A stretch of DNA of 64,000 bases, taken from Rossellomorea vietnamensis (GTDB lineage Bacteria > Bacillota > Bacilli > Bacillales > Bacillaceae_B). Below are positions 43,449 through 52,605 of the stretch, piece by piece (within the stretch, counting starts at the first letter, position 1; every line of letters starts with the position of its first letter). A model generated the notes under the pieces. That model saw nothing but the letters and a program-made list of their open reading frames with translations, was not told the DNA's origin and searched no databases. The stretch lies in assembly GCF_025398035.1 (NCBI RefSeq), contig NZ_CP104558.1:186001-250000 (forward strand). Direction: 5' to 3'. The position numbers and the translations under genes are program-made.

Positions 43449-45331
43449 GAATGTTAACAGCTGAGAATCTTTCCAAAACCTATGGGGAGAAGACTCTGTT
43501 TAAAGATATATCCTTTTCCATTACGGAGAGGGAAAGAGTCGGACTGATCGGGGTGAACGGTACAGGTAAATCAAGTCTGTTGAAACTGATAGCCGGAATG
43601 GAAGATTATGATACCGGTGAGCTTTCAAAGCCGAACGACTATCATATTGCCTATCTTCAACAGGAACCCGCTTTTAATGGTGAATTAACGGTGCTTCAAC
43701 AAGTATTCCGCGGAGAAGCGAAGATCATCCAGGCTATGAGAAACTATGAAACGGTGCTCATGGAGATGGAGAAGAACCCGGAAAGTCCAAGGGTGCAAGA
43801 TGAATTATTTGAAGCACAAAAGCAAATGGATCTCCTCAATGCCTGGGATGCAAGTGCAAATGCAAAAGCCATATTAACGAAACTCGGCATTCATGATTTC
43901 GGGAAGAAAATGAATGAATTATCCGGTGGCCAAAAGAAGCGGGTGGCCCTGGCAGGGGTTCTCATTGAAACTCCGGACCTGCTTATATTGGATGAACCGA
44001 CCAACCATTTGGATTACCAGTCCATCAAGTGGCTGGAGGACTACTTGGGGAAGTATAACGGATCGGTTTTAATCGTTACACATGACCGGTATTTCCTTGA
44101 TAAAGTGACAAACCGCATCTTTGAATTGGATGGAGGCAGCCTCTATGCCTATAAAGGGAATTATGCTTCCTTTATTGAAGCCAAAGCTTCACGTGAAGAA
44201 GTGGAACGCCAATTATCCGAAAAACAGCAAAATCTTTACCGGAGAGAGCTTGCATGGATGAGAAGGGGAGCAAAAGCCCGGACCACGAAACAAAAGGCCC
44301 GTATCCAGCGATTCGAACATCTGGAAGATACCATGTCATCGGGTCCTGCCAATGGACAAGTAGATATGGCGATTGGAGGAAATCGTTTAGGCAAGCAGGT
44401 GTATGAGTTCAAAGGCGCGTCAAAACAATTTGAAGACAAGCGGATTTTAAATGAATTCTCTTTTCTGATCAAGCCTAAAGACCGGATCGGCATAGTAGGG
44501 AAAAACGGAAGCGGAAAATCAACCTTCCTCAATCTCCTTGCAGGGACCGATGAGCTGACAAAAGGAGAATTGATCAAAGGACAGACCGTCAAGATCGCCT
44601 ACTATACCCAGGGTCATGAAGAACTGGATGAAAATATGAGAATGATTGAATATATAAGAGAAGCGGGAGAGTATATAACGACAGATAAAGGTGAACAAGT
44701 TTCCGTTACATCCATGCTCGAGAGATTCCTTTTTCCAATGAGCACCCATGGGACATTGATCCGAAAGCTGTCAGGCGGTGAAAAACGAAGGCTTTTCCTG
44801 CTGAAACTATTAATGTCAAAACCGAACGTCCTGCTTCTGGATGAGCCTACCAACGATTTAGACACAGAGACACTGACAGTTCTTGAAGATTATATCAATG
44901 AATTTTCCGGTGTAGTGATCACTGTTTCCCATGACCGCTACTTTCTGGATAAAACAGCAGATCAGCTGTTAATATTCAATGGGGATGCTCAGATCGATTT
45001 CTATTACGGGGAATATACTGAGTATCTGGAGAAGAGTGAAGCTTTAAGTAAGAAGCAGCCGACAGATTCAACGAAAGAAACCGTCCCTGTTAAAGAAGTG
45101 AAGGAAAAAGAGAAAAAAAGGCTCTCTTATATGGAAAAAAGAGAGTGGGATGAAATTGAAGATAAGATGGCAGGAATTGAAGCTAAAATAGAAGAAGCGG
45201 ATGCCGAGCTCCAAAAAGTCGGCAGCAACTTCGAGCGGGCACAAGAGTTGATGAAGGAAAGCGAACAGCTAAACGAGGAACTGGAAAGACTCATTGAGAG
45301 GTGGACCTATCTCTCTGAATTTGCCGAATAA
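43445..45331 (+). CDS. yfmR: ABC-F ATPase, YfmR/Uup type
   Basis: A cytosolic ABC-F translation factor with two ATPase domains and no membrane part. Walker A sequences are GVNGTGKSSLLK and GKNGSGKSTFLN; the signature LSGGQKKRVALA and LSGGEKRRLFLL; the Walker B LDEPTNHLDYQS and LDEPTNDLDTET. A charged linker (P-site interaction motif, about 240-310) joins them, and a C-terminal coiled coil (about 540-628) with KEKEKKRLSYMEKREWDE matches Uup/YfmR. YfmR helps ribosomes stalled at proline runs in B. subtilis. The start overlaps the HD gene stop. Confidence 0.88.
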   Translation: MRMLTAENLSKTYGEKTLFKDISFSITERERVGLIGVNGTGKSSLLKLIAGMEDYDTGELSKPNDYHIAYLQQEPAFNGELTVLQQVFRGEAKIIQAMRNYETVLMEMEKNPESPRVQDELFEAQKQMDLLNAWDASANAKAILTKLGIHDFGKKMNELSGGQKKRVALAGVLIETPDLLILDEPTNHLDYQSIKWLEDYLGKYNGSVLIVTHDRYFLDKVTNRIFELDGGSLYAYKGNYASFIEAKASREEVERQLSEKQQNLYRRELAWMRRGAKARTTKQKARIQRFEHLEDTMSSGPANGQVDMAIGGNRLGKQVYEFKGASKQFEDKRILNEFSFLIKPKDRIGIVGKNGSGKSTFLNLLAGTDELTKGELIKGQTVKIAYYTQGHEELDENMRMIEYIREAGEYITTDKGEQVSVTSMLERFLFPMSTHGTLIRKLSGGEKRRLFLLKLLMSKPNVLLLDEPTNDLDTETLTVLEDYINEFSGVVITVSHDRYFLDKTADQLLIFNGDAQIDFYYGEYTEYLEKSEALSKKQPTDSTKETVPVKEVKEKEKKRLSYMEKREWDEIEDKMAGIEAKIEEADAELQKVGSNFERAQELMKESEQLNEELERLIERWTYLSEFAE

Positions 45332-45404
45332 GTCACTTTCTTTAAGGCAACAAGGATACTGTGTTAAGATGGAAACGAATAGTTTAGAGAAAGGGGTAAC
45401 AGTC

Positions 45405-46532
45405 TTGAGGATTCTATCAATTGAACCTACTCCAAGTCCGAATACGATGAAAGTCCTTCTCGATCAGGAAATGAAGGCCGGGAAGAGCAATAACTATAAA
45501 AAAGGTGAAGCGGAGGGGGCCCCTCCCGTCATCAAAGAGATCCTGGCCATCGAAGGTGTGAAAGGGGTTTACCATGTTGCCGACTTCCTGGCCGTCGAAC
45601 GGAACGCTAAATTCGATTGGCAAGAGCTATTGCCACAGGTGAGAAAGGCTTTCGGTGAAGATACTGCTGCTGAGAAAACGGAATCCCACATGGAGGAACA
45701 CTTCGGTGAAGTGAATGTCAGTGTGCAGATGTTCAAAGGAATTCCCATGCAGGTTAAGGTGGCAGACGGGGAACAAGAAAAGCGTTTTTCCCTGCCTTCT
45801 TCATTCCTTGAAGCGGTTGGTCAGGCCCAAAAAGAGGGGGATAACGTCGTCCTTCTTAGAAAGTGGAAAGATTACGGCATCCGGTACGGTGAACTGGATG
45901 AAATCGGCAGCGACGTGAGTGAAGAATTAGTGGCGGCCTATCCTACTGAAAGGCTTTCCGGGCTTATCGAAGAAGCTGAGAAAACAAACGATGCCAAGGG
46001 ACCACTCATTTATAAGAAAAAGCAAAAGGTGACCGTCGAAGATTTTGAAGCGCCGGAATGGGAAACCAGGTATCAGAAACTGGATGCGATGGAGGATCCT
46101 ACATTGGGCGACTTACCTCTCCTTCAAAAAGCCCTCGAGGACGAGAAAGTATCGATCCGCAGATTAGCCGTTGTGTACCTTGGAATGATTGAAGATGAAA
46201 GAGTCCTTCCATTGCTCTACAAAGGACTGCATGATAGGTCCGTAACAGTGAGAAGGACGGCGGGCGACTGTCTTTCTGATCTGGGCTTTCAAGCGGCCAT
46301 CCCTGAAATGGTTGCAGCCTTGAAGGATAAGAGTAAATTGGTTAGATGGCGCGCGGCCATGTTCCTTTATGAAGTCGGTGATGAAACTGCCCTCCCTGGT
46401 TTAAAAGAGGCGGAAAATGACCCTGAATTTGAAGTGAAACTTCAGGTGAAAATGGCCATTGAACGAATCGAAGGCGGCGAAGAGGCAAAAGGGTCGGTTT
46501 GGAAACAGATGACAGAAGCACGTCATCAATAA
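45405..46532 (+). CDS. ypgR: YpgR, conserved virulence factor C-like protein
   Basis: A 375-residue protein with an N-terminal NifU-like (NFU/CvfC) domain (about 1-90; LRILSIEPTPSPNTMKVLLD) and a C-terminal HEAT-repeat region (about 230-365, segments such as LLQKALEDEKVSIRRLAVVYLGMIEDE). It matches YpgR/CvfC in size and in position before brxA. In staphylococci cvfC affects virulence; the biochemical role is not known. The start is TTG at 45405, with AAAGGGG about 8 bases upstream; the frame upstream of this overlaps yfmR. Confidence 0.87.
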   Translation: MRILSIEPTPSPNTMKVLLDQEMKAGKSNNYKKGEAEGAPPVIKEILAIEGVKGVYHVADFLAVERNAKFDWQELLPQVRKAFGEDTAAEKTESHMEEHFGEVNVSVQMFKGIPMQVKVADGEQEKRFSLPSSFLEAVGQAQKEGDNVVLLRKWKDYGIRYGELDEIGSDVSEELVAAYPTERLSGLIEEAEKTNDAKGPLIYKKKQKVTVEDFEAPEWETRYQKLDAMEDPTLGDLPLLQKALEDEKVSIRRLAVVYLGMIEDERVLPLLYKGLHDRSVTVRRTAGDCLSDLGFQAAIPEMVAALKDKSKLVRWRAAMFLYEVGDETALPGLKEAENDPEFEVKLQVKMAIERIEGGEEAKGSVWKQMTEARHQ

Positions 46533-46553
46533 ACAGGAAAGGATTGATCATGC

Positions 46554-46988
46554 ATGTCTATGGCATATGAAGAATATATGAGACAGTTGGTTACGCCGAT
46601 GAGGCAGGAATTGACGCAAGCGGGCTTTAAAGAGCTTGGTACAGAAGAGGAAGTCGAGAATTACATGGAAAACACAGAAGGAACGACCCTTGTCGTCGTT
46701 AACTCTGTTTGCGGATGTGCAGCTGGTCTTGCACGTCCAGCTGCCACTCAATCCGTCATGAACAACGATAAGACCCCTGACCATCTTGTCACGGTTTTTG
46801 CAGGACAGGACAAAGAAGCGACTGCCAAGATGAGAGAATACTTCGACGGTTACGAACCTTCTTCACCGTCCATGGCTTTGCTTAAAGGAAATAAGGTCGT
46901 TCACTTTATCCCCAGGGAAGAAATTGAAGACCATGACATTTCTTCCATTATTTCAAACCTGGTGACTGCATTTAACGAAAACTGTTAA
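46554..46988 (+). CDS. brxA: Bacilliredoxin BrxA (YphP)
   Basis: A thiol-disulfide enzyme that removes bacillithiol from mixed disulfides. The 144-residue protein has the CGC redox motif SVCGCAAGLARPA at residues 53-55 and is close to B. subtilis YphP along its length (MSMAYEEYMRQLV, FAGQDKEATAKMREYF). Cytoplasmic. It follows ypgR by 21 bp, as in B. subtilis, and ends at a 22-bp perfect hairpin. Confidence 0.95.
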   Translation: MSMAYEEYMRQLVTPMRQELTQAGFKELGTEEEVENYMENTEGTTLVVVNSVCGCAAGLARPAATQSVMNNDKTPDHLVTVFAGQDKEATAKMREYFDGYEPSSPSMALLKGNKVVHFIPREEIEDHDISSIISNLVTAFNENC

Positions 46989-46992
46989 CAGT

Positions 46993-47040
46993 CCACAAAC
47001 AAAGAGCGGATGACAGAGTCATCCGCTCTTTGTTTGTGGT
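46993..47040 (+). terminator. Terminator after brxA
   Basis: A perfect 22-bp inverted repeat (46993-47014 and 47018-47039) with a 3-base loop. Confidence 0.85.
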
Positions 47041-47092
47041 AGGATAATGAAAAGATGATAGAAAATCTTATATCCAAAGGAGAATCACTAAC

Positions 47093-47869
47093 GTGTTTGT
47101 CACCACTTGTGGAAGAACCAATCAGAACGTAATAGATAAAGCGCACGAGGCAGCCGATCTCCTTTCAATAGCGTATATCCCGAGGGAAAAAAGATCGATC
47201 CGTCACCATATGGAAAAAACTGATGATGACTGCCTTGTCATCGGGAAAGAAAGGCTTGAGCTTCATACGCGGGAAGGGGAGGGAGAGCCATTCTTTTTCC
47301 ATCCAAATTCCGCATCCTTCCGAATCAAGAGGCTTATGAGGGGGGAGAAGGATCCACTCATAGAAGCGGCAGACCTTAAGGAAGGCATGAGCTTTCTGGA
47401 CTGCACCCTTGGACTTGCTTCAGATAGCATCATCGCTAGTCATATCGTAGGGGAAGAAGGGTCGGTAACAGGGATTGAAGCGAATAAATTCATTGCCCAT
47501 ATCGTTCATCAAGGACTGCAGGAATGGAACTCCCCGCTTTCTGCGTTAAATCGGGCCATGAAACGTATAAACGTCCTCAATGGACATTTTGACGGAGAAC
47601 TAAAGAAATTAAGGGATGATGCATTCGACGTCGTTTACATTGATCCCATGTTTGAAGAAGCATTGACCGACTCACATGGAATCAATCCCATCAGACAGTG
47701 GGCAAGCTATACAGGGGTTACAAAAGAAGGAATAGAAGAGGCGAAACGAGTGGCCAAAAAGCGGGTCGTACTAAAAGAACACTATCAATCACCCCTGTTC
47801 GAAGAATTGGGCTTTGAAGTCATAAAAAGGCCATCAGCCAAATTCCATTTTGGCGTCATCCGGTTGTAA
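47093..47869 (+). CDS. ypiP: YpiP, RsmJ-like class I methyltransferase
   Basis: A 258-residue SAM methyltransferase. Motif I is the variant FLDCTLGLASDSIIAS; a substrate-site DPMFEEA near residue 183 resembles the DPMF catalytic motif of RsmJ (16S rRNA m2G1516). GSVTGIEANKFIAHIV contains the SAM-ribose acid. The N-terminus MFVTTCGRTNQNVIDKA resembles a radical-free substrate domain of the family. The start is GTG with AAAGGAG about 9 bases upstream. A role in 16S rRNA methylation is inference. Confidence 0.86.
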   Translation: MFVTTCGRTNQNVIDKAHEAADLLSIAYIPREKRSIRHHMEKTDDDCLVIGKERLELHTREGEGEPFFFHPNSASFRIKRLMRGEKDPLIEAADLKEGMSFLDCTLGLASDSIIASHIVGEEGSVTGIEANKFIAHIVHQGLQEWNSPLSALNRAMKRINVLNGHFDGELKKLRDDAFDVVYIDPMFEEALTDSHGINPIRQWASYTGVTKEGIEEAKRVAKKRVVLKEHYQSPLFEELGFEVIKRPSAKFHFGVIRL

Positions 47870-47884
47870 AAGGCCAAATAAAAT

Positions 47885-47912
47885 AGACAGGCACCCATCG
47901 CCTGTCTAATCC
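47885..47912 (+). terminator. Hairpin after ypiP
   Basis: AGACAGGC (47885-47892) pairs with GCCTGTCT (47900-47907), but no T-run follows. The terminator function is uncertain. Confidence 0.4.
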
Positions 47913-47920
47913 CATAAATA

Positions 47921-47998
47921 TCAATCAGTGAATCCCAGTACAATAAAATAACCTAACAGAAGTATGTATCCGATATTGATCATAATTCCAGTATCCAT
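47921..47998 (-). CDS. Very small membrane peptide, 25 residues
   Basis: ATG at 47998 has GGAGGAT 6 bases upstream. The product MDTGIMINIGYILLLGYFIV... is one membrane helix ending GFTD. It sits alone between ypiP and ypjP in a 275-bp gap. The strong SD and hydrophobic pattern support it, but such short frames can occur by chance. Confidence 0.45.
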   Translation of the reverse strand: MDTGIMINIGYILLLGYFIVLGFTD

Positions 47999-48144
47999 CT
48001 AGTTATCCTCCTTACAAAGTATCCTCATTATTATACTACCACATAAAGATTTTTATATCCTACAAAAAAATGAAACCTTTTTCACTTTTTAATCGTAAGA
48101 AGTAGTATAATAATAGACGTAATACATAGGAAAGGACGTTATCT

Positions 48145-48735
48145 ATGTCGATCTGGCTCAAGAAATCGTTTTTCATCTTACTATCCATCCTGACATTTGG
48201 ACTTGTTTCACCATCACAGGCCTTCCTGAATGAAGAAAATCATGCCCTTGCCAAAAATAATGGCAAGCCTTCCACCGTGGAATCGACTCCAGAGGAAACT
48301 AGGGAAGAAGAGTCTGCCCTGACCCATGATGTATTCATTGAAACGATGCTGGTACAAGCAGAAAAAAATGCATATGAAAAATTCGGGACCAAGATCAAGC
48401 CTGTCATAGAGAATGAATTCAGATCGTTAATCCTTCCAAAAATTGAAAAGGCGATAGCGGATACAGCAACAGAGTTTCCGGAAGAAGACTTAACGTCCCT
48501 TACCATTTCAGAAGTACCTCAATATGCTAAAACAGAAAAGATCTTTCATATTTATGACGAGCGTTCCGGTGAAGATATCATTCGTTTTCATGTAAGAAAA
48601 GACCATCCACCAAAAGATGGCTATTATTTCAACTTTCACTACCATACGGTGCACGATCAATTCCAGGCACACCATGAACTCGGAAGCATTTTTTGGGACA
48701 AAAACACCCCACCTCAATGGATGAGCGTGTCTTGA
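48145..48735 (+). CDS. ypjP: YpjP-like exported protein
   Basis: A 196-residue protein with a signal peptide (residues 1-26, cleavage after SPSQA). The mature part is hydrophilic, with Glu-rich TPEETREEESALTHDV and a C-terminal His-rich FHYHTVHDQFQAHHELGS. Position after ypiP and before thyA fits B. subtilis YpjP. No enzyme motif is recognised. AAAGGAC lies before the ATG. A terminator follows. Confidence 0.8.
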   Translation: MSIWLKKSFFILLSILTFGLVSPSQAFLNEENHALAKNNGKPSTVESTPEETREEESALTHDVFIETMLVQAEKNAYEKFGTKIKPVIENEFRSLILPKIEKAIADTATEFPEEDLTSLTISEVPQYAKTEKIFHIYDERSGEDIIRFHVRKDHPPKDGYYFNFHYHTVHDQFQAHHELGSIFWDKNTPPQWMSVS

Positions 48736-48760
48736 TTTACCATATATCAATAGTAATCAA

Positions 48761-48793
48761 AGCAAGCACGGTGATGAACGTGCTTGCTTTTTT
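48761..48793 (+). terminator. Terminator after ypjP
   Basis: AGCAAGCACG (48761-48770) pairs with CGTGCTTGCT (48779-48788), followed by TTTTT. Confidence 0.85.
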
Positions 48794-48903
48794 CTGCTCA
48801 TTGTAAGAAATGGAAATATTACTCTCTGAAATCGGGTCTATCATTATGGTAAAATAGTAATAATTGTATCGTTGTCGGATCATAAGAAAAAGGAGGGATC
48901 AAT

Positions 48904-49593
48904 GTGAAACGTACCTTCATCATCCTTCTGATTATAGTCACTCTTGTCATTCTCTGGACTCATACAAATGCTACTTACGATGGTACCCTCTTAAAACACT
49001 CACCCCTTAAAACGCATGTAAACCTTCAATCCAGTGAGCAACTGGAAAATATGATCCTCTTACCAGAAACGACGTTTGATCAAGAAGAGGCCGGTGCTAT
49101 GATCAAGCGACTGGATCATATTCCGACATCGCTGTTGGAGTCCGCCGAATCTCAGAATATCAAGATTCGATTATTTCAAACCAAGTTAACCGATTTTTCT
49201 ACCACAAGTCACTTGAAAGGAGTCACCCCGAGAGGGTACACTAATAAAAGTATCACGTGGGATGATGTTCCTGGAATAGGTGGTTCCAAGCTTGTTTTAG
49301 TAAAGATCGGTCATAGCGGGAAAGGAAAAGGGCACAACTCATATAATCTGGAACTTCATGAGTTCGCCCATAGCATTGATCGGTACGTGTTGACGGATCT
49401 GTATTATGAGCTGGAATTCCTACCCCTTTGGAAAAGGGAAGCACCCCGGGTTTTCCCGGGTGAAGAATATTTCCTTCAATATAAAGAAGAATATTTTGCA
49501 GAAACATTTGCGATGTACTATTTGAATCCCGAAACTAGGAATCTACTGAAAGAAAAAGCACCCGCAACATATCGATTTTTTAAAGAACTATAA
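48904..49593 (+). CDS. Anthrax lethal factor-like zinc metalloprotease, membrane-anchored
   Basis: A 229-residue protein with an N-terminal hydrophobic anchor (residues 4-19) and a zincin domain: [14 protein letters not shown] gives HExxH at 152-156, and [13 protein letters not shown] carries a downstream glutamate (about 200) for the third ligand. The arrangement and the last ~80 residues resemble the ATLF domain of anthrax lethal factor and Bacillus relatives. Substrate unknown. GTG start with GGAGGG 6 bases upstream. Ends 22 bp before thyA. Confidence 0.82.
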   Translation: MKRTFIILLIIVTLVILWTHTNATYDGTLLKHSPLKTHVNLQSSEQLENMILLPETTFDQEEAGAMIKRLDHIPTSLLESAESQNIKIRLFQTKLTDFSTTSHLKGVTPRGYTNKSITWDDVPGIGGSKLVLVKIGHSGKGKGHNSYNLELHEFAHSIDRYVLTDLYYELEFLPLWKREAPRVFPGEEYFLQYKEEYFAETFAMYYLNPETRNLLKEKAPATYRFFKEL

Positions 49594-49615
49594 ACTAGTA
49601 AAAGGTGTGGTCACT

Positions 49616-50410
49616 GTGAAGCAGTATTTAGACTTGTGCAAACATGTACTGGAAAATGGGACAAAGAAAGAGGATCGGACGGGGACGGGTACGATCAGTA
49701 CGTTCGGTTACCAGATGCGTTTTGACTTACAGGAGGGATTCCCTCTTCTTACAACGAAGAAATTGCATGTCAAATCCATCATCCATGAACTGCTTTGGTT
49801 CTTAAAAGGGGATACCAACGTAGCGTATCTACAGGAAAACGGAGTCCGTATCTGGAATGAATGGGCAGATGAGAATGGTGAATTGGGACCTGTTTACGGT
49901 CACCAGTGGAGATCTTGGTCAGGTGCGAACGGTGAAACGATCGATCAGATCACAAACCTCATCGAAACGATCAAACATAATCCTGATTCCAGAAGGATGA
50001 TCGTCAGCGCATGGAATGTCGCTGATGTGGATCACATGGCTTTACCTCCTTGTCACTGCCTGTTCCAATTCTACGTGGCAGATGGTAAGTTATCCTGTCA
50101 GTTATATCAACGATCTGCCGATGTATTCCTTGGTGTTCCGTTTAATATTGCCTCATATGCTCTCTTAACGATGATGGTTGCACAGGCTTGTGATCTGGAA
50201 GCAGGTGAATTCGTCCATACATTCGGAGACGTGCATATCTATCAGAATCATATAGATCAAGTGAACTTACAGCTTTCAAGAGAGCCTAAATCGTTGCCGA
50301 AGCTTGTAATCAATCCTGAAGTGAAGGACATATTCCATTTCACTTTCGAAGATTTCAAACTGGAAGGATACGATCCCCATCCGCATATCAAAGGGGTCGT
50401 GAGTGTATGA
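49616..50410 (+). CDS. thyA: Thymidylate synthase (ThyA type)
   Basis: Methylates dUMP to dTMP using methylene-THF. The 264-residue protein is of the short E. coli/B. subtilis ThyB type: catalytic Cys146 in [20 protein letters not shown], the [19 protein letters not shown] folate/dUMP region, and the C-terminal [21 protein letters not shown] at 49616 is chosen: AAAGGTG precedes it and it aligns with the E. coli start, whereas 49607 adds three residues. It overlaps dfrA by ATGA. The B. subtilis name would be thyB. Confidence 0.96.
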   Translation: MKQYLDLCKHVLENGTKKEDRTGTGTISTFGYQMRFDLQEGFPLLTTKKLHVKSIIHELLWFLKGDTNVAYLQENGVRIWNEWADENGELGPVYGHQWRSWSGANGETIDQITNLIETIKHNPDSRRMIVSAWNVADVDHMALPPCHCLFQFYVADGKLSCQLYQRSADVFLGVPFNIASYALLTMMVAQACDLEAGEFVHTFGDVHIYQNHIDQVNLQLSREPKSLPKLVINPEVKDIFHFTFEDFKLEGYDPHPHIKGVVSV

Positions 50411-50892
50411 TCTCGTTTATTTGGGCGATGGATCAGAATCAGCTGATCGGGAAAGATAATGGATTACCTTGGAGACTGCCTGAGGATCTGAAATTCTTTA
50501 AAAAGACGACGAACGGACATGCCATCGTCATGGGGAGAAAGACTTTCGATTCCATCGGTAAGCCGCTGCCAAATCGTGAAAATGTCATTTTGACCAGAAA
50601 TACAGCATTTCAACAAGAAGGCTGCCTTGTGATGCATTCTGTTGAGGAAATTCTGGAGTGGTCTAAAGAAAAAGACAGAGAAATCTTTATCATGGGTGGA
50701 AGAGAAATATATCAACAGTTCATCCCCCATGTAGAAAGACTATATGTCACACAGATCCATCATGAATTTGAAGGGGATACGACCATGCCGGCCATCCCTT
50801 GGGAAGAATTCACCTGTATCTCATCGGAAAAGGGTGTCAGGGACGAGAAGAATCCTTACGACTATGAATTCAGGATCTATGAAAGAAAATAG
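50407..50892 (+). CDS. dfrA: Dihydrofolate reductase
   Basis: Regenerates THF from DHF using NADPH, the step blocked by trimethoprim. The 161-residue protein shows [22 protein letters not shown] with the Met20-type loop and the catalytic acidic residue in [33 protein letters not shown] for NADPH, and [13 protein letters not shown]. The start overlaps the thyA stop (ATGA), making a two-gene operon as in B. subtilis. Confidence 0.96.
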   Translation: MISFIWAMDQNQLIGKDNGLPWRLPEDLKFFKKTTNGHAIVMGRKTFDSIGKPLPNRENVILTRNTAFQQEGCLVMHSVEEILEWSKEKDREIFIMGGREIYQQFIPHVERLYVTQIHHEFEGDTTMPAIPWEEFTCISSEKGVRDEKNPYDYEFRIYERK

Positions 50893-50902
50893 ATGATCGT
50901 CC

Positions 50903-50942
50903 GGGTGAAGCTCAGATCATAATGGGCTTCCCCTTTTTTTTA
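50903..50942 (+). terminator. Terminator after dfrA
   Basis: GGG-T-GAAGC pairs with GCTTCCCC with a bulge, followed by a run of T. Confidence 0.75.
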
Positions 50943-51000
50943 TTCTCCGGACGAATCGTATCCTGTATAATAGATAAGGAAAATCAAGGAGGATCATGTT

Positions 51001-51732
51001 GTGTTCAGAATGGTGTATGTTTTGATCTATATGGGGCTGTATCTTCTATATAGCATCCCGACACTTCAAAAGGTAAAAAGACTGGATAGGAACATGTCAG
51101 TCGAGGAACGGGACGGGATTGTTCATGATCTCCCTAAAAGGTGGTCCAGAGGAATCATGAAACGGACCGGAAGCAATGTACATATTAAGGGGCAGGAAGC
51201 GATTCCAGCGGGGCCGGTCCTGTTTGTAGCCAATCATTCAGGGGATTTTGACGTTCCTGTTTTGTTAGGTTCCATTCCAAAGCCTTTTGGATTCATTTCG
51301 AAAATGGAAGTGAAGAAATTGCCGATCATAAGCGGATGGATGGAAATGATTTCATGCATTTTCATTGATCGGAAGAATCGAAGACAGGCCGTGCTGTCGA
51401 TCCGTGAAGGTGGTATGGTTTTGAAAAATGGGCACTCCCTTTTAATTTTTCCTGAGGGTACCAGAAACAAGGGTGGAGCGTTGAAGGAATTTAAGACAGG
51501 AGGGATCCGGATGGCGAAGGATGCAGGCGTCCCGATCGTCCCGGTCGTCATACAGGGGACGGCCGACATGTTTGAAAAACAAAGGCGCGGCATCAAGCCC
51601 TGCGACATATATGTCGAAGTCCTCCCTTCCCTTTCTTCCGCCTATGTAGCGGATAAAGACGTAAAGGAGTTATCAATCGAGGTTCAAGGAATCATTCAGG
51701 CTGCCTTGGACGAAATGAGAATCGCAGCATAA
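51001..51732 (+). CDS. 1-acylglycerol-3-phosphate acyltransferase (PlsC type)
   Basis: A 243-residue membrane-bound acyltransferase of phospholipid synthesis, adding the second acyl chain to lysophosphatidate. Motifs: NHSGDFDVPVLLGS (NHx4D) near residue 79, FIDRKNR, FPEGTRNKGGALKEFKTG (block III), VPIVPVVIQG (block IV). A hydrophobic N-terminus anchors it. The GTG start has AAGGAGG 7 bases upstream. Ends at a bidirectional hairpin facing yplQ. Confidence 0.92.
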   Translation: MFRMVYVLIYMGLYLLYSIPTLQKVKRLDRNMSVEERDGIVHDLPKRWSRGIMKRTGSNVHIKGQEAIPAGPVLFVANHSGDFDVPVLLGSIPKPFGFISKMEVKKLPIISGWMEMISCIFIDRKNRRQAVLSIREGGMVLKNGHSLLIFPEGTRNKGGALKEFKTGGIRMAKDAGVPIVPVVIQGTADMFEKQRRGIKPCDIYVEVLPSLSSAYVADKDVKELSIEVQGIIQAALDEMRIAA

Positions 51733-51734
51733 TA

Positions 51735-51768
51735 AAAAAGGTCCAGCCATTCGCTGGACCTTTTTATC
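51735..51768. terminator. Bidirectional terminator between plsC and yplQ
   Basis: Perfect 13-bp inverted repeat (51735-51747 and 51753-51765) with A/T runs at both sides. Confidence 0.88.
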
Positions 51769-51784
51769 CATTCAAAGGATGAAT

Positions 51785-52423
51785 TTACACATAGAACAAG
51801 ATACAGAAATACATAAAACCGCTGCCGGCAAGGACGAACAGGTGCCAGATGGCGTGATTATAAGGAAGCTTGTTCCACACGTAGAAGATGGCACCGACGG
51901 AGTACATGATCCCTCCTGTTAAGAGAAGTCCGAATCCTGCACCTGTCAAGCTGGCATAAAGTGGTTTGATTGCAATGATCACGAGCCAGCCCATCACAAG
52001 ATAGAATAGGGTGGATACCACTTGGTAGCGTTGAACAAAATAACACTTGAACACGATCCCCACTATGGCAAGACCCCATACAATTCCAAATAAAGTCCAT
52101 CCTAGTGCGCCTCTCACACTGACAAGCATAAATGGCGTATACGTTCCTGCAATCAGCACATAAATGGCTGAATGGTCCAATATCGCAAATAGATTTTTCA
52201 CCTTAGAAGGCTTAAAGCTGTGCAAGAGTGTCGAAAATAAATAAAGAAGTATCATCGAAGCTCCGAATATCGAGAAGCTGACAATATGCCAGGCAGATCC
52301 TTCGTGAACGGCAAAAATGATTAACATCACTAATGCCGGAATGCTGAGAATCAATCCGATCCCATGGGTGATGGCGTTCGCCACTTCTTCTTTCCAATTT
52401 GAAAAATCGAAATCATATGTCAA
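51785..52423 (-). CDS. yplQ: YplQ, hemolysin III/PAQR family membrane protein
   Basis: A 212-residue protein with seven membrane segments of the HlyIII family. Conserved residues: NAITHGIGLILSI (His), SSLLHSF-like YLFSTLLHSF, FAILDHSAIYVLIAGTYTPF with the Asp/His pair, and the C-terminal HAIWHLFVLAGSGFMYF. The family has a zinc-binding PAQR fold and possibly hydrolase activity; the hemolysin name is historic. It corresponds to B. subtilis YplQ. Confidence 0.92.
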   Translation of the reverse strand: MTYDFDFSNWKEEVANAITHGIGLILSIPALVMLIIFAVHEGSAWHIVSFSIFGASMILLYLFSTLLHSFKPSKVKNLFAILDHSAIYVLIAGTYTPFMLVSVRGALGWTLFGIVWGLAIVGIVFKCYFVQRYQVVSTLFYLVMGWLVIIAIKPLYASLTGAGFGLLLTGGIMYSVGAIFYVWNKLPYNHAIWHLFVLAGSGFMYFCILFYV

Positions 52424-52605
52424 TGTGATTTCATCCTTTCTACGATCGTCAAATTGATCGCTTAACGAGTCTCATATATTCATGATAATCCTCTTTAAAC
52501 GATTGTGCAATCATCAACATAGTAAAGGAGTAAAGTATTATGGTTGGATTCGAGTGTGGAATGATGTATATTCCTAAGTAAAGAAACGATGATGAGGTGC
52601 CAAAT

